NCBI RefSeq assembly: GCF_003946465.1
Contig: NZ_RHOL01000005.1
Coordinates: forward strand, 1 to 64,000
Source of the DNA: Lacticaseibacillus hegangensis
GTDB taxonomy: Bacteria; Bacillota; Bacilli; Lactobacillales; Lactobacillaceae
Direction of reading: 5' to 3'
DNA: 64,000 nucleotides
This document shows positions 63,979-64,000 of this stretch, piece by piece. The notes beneath the pieces are model-generated. The model searched no databases, was not told the DNA's origin, and worked only from the letters and a program-made list of their open reading frames with translations. The position numbers were made by a program, and so were the translations under genes. Each line of letters opens with the position of its first letter. Position 1 is the stretch's first letter.

Positions 63979-64000
63979 ATGGCGGATGACGAGGAAGAAT
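63979..64000 (+). CDS. Start of a gene running off the right edge
   Basis: AAAGGAGG is followed after seven bases by ATG and an open frame beginning MADDEEE. Only seven codons are visible, so no product can be named. It lies 35 bases behind the lipoprotein stop. Confidence 0.6.

Overview
The window reads as chromosome of a GC-rich member of the Lactobacillaceae, most like the Lacticaseibacillus (casei) group. The signs are an aggregation-promoting-factor type surface protein with two LysM domains, a trpDCFBA operon without trpE and trpG behind a Trp T-box, a tig...clpX...engB neighbourhood, a fruR-fruK-fruA operon, a CtsR box in front of clpB, a cre-type site in front of glpK, and AGGAGG-type ribosome binding sites. 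No rRNA or tRNA gene was recognised.

Positions 1-9570 are visibly AT-richer than the rest and hold the right-hand part of a BREX type 1 anti-phage island: a C-terminally cut tyrosine recombinase and an inverted fragment of the methyltransferase gene pglX (both minus strand), then pglZ, brxL, a fused GmrSD-type (DUF262 + DUF1524/HNH) type IV restriction enzyme, and two unrecognised genes, one coiled-coil and one small Cys/His protein, all tightly spaced on the plus strand. The rest of BREX (brxA, brxB, brxC and full-length pglX) should lie to the left of the window. The inverted pglX piece next to a recombinase suggests a specificity-switching cassette, but the recombinase here has lost its catalytic tyrosine.

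From 10 to 21 kb come an apf-like surface protein gene with a probable ATT or ATC start and a structured leader, a 770-base gene-poor stretch rich in inverted repeats, a methyltransferase, a SWIM-SNF2 helicase, a DUF4041/T5orf172 protein in AT-rich DNA, and a lacZ-type beta-galactosidase gene broken by a single frameshift. From 21 to 26 kb is the trp operon. From 26 to 34 kb lie trigger factor, ClpX, EngB and small membrane proteins, interrupted by a redox-type Rrf2/NmrA pair and a type II toxin-antitoxin pair whose toxin has a nonsense codon.

From 34 to 50 kb are transport and metabolic genes (TauE/SafE permease, 2-hydroxyacid dehydrogenase, a lone GlnQ-type ATPase, aldo/keto reductase, MFS permease, uvrC, quinone oxidoreductase, fructose operon, MupG-like protein, AraC regulator), two very small basic proteins, and a strong candidate small RNA at 40,051-40,119 whose promoter -35 element lies in a perfect palindrome. 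From 50 to 64 kb are obgE, an OafA-type acyltransferase, rnz, an SDR, a LapA-like protein, glpK, clpB, rpmF, a DUF1836 regulator, a cytosolic-type 5'-nucleotidase family protein and a lipoprotein. A further gene begins at the right edge.

The most interesting parts are the BREX-GmrSD island with its inverted pglX cassette and its two unknown 3' genes, and the orphan small RNA.
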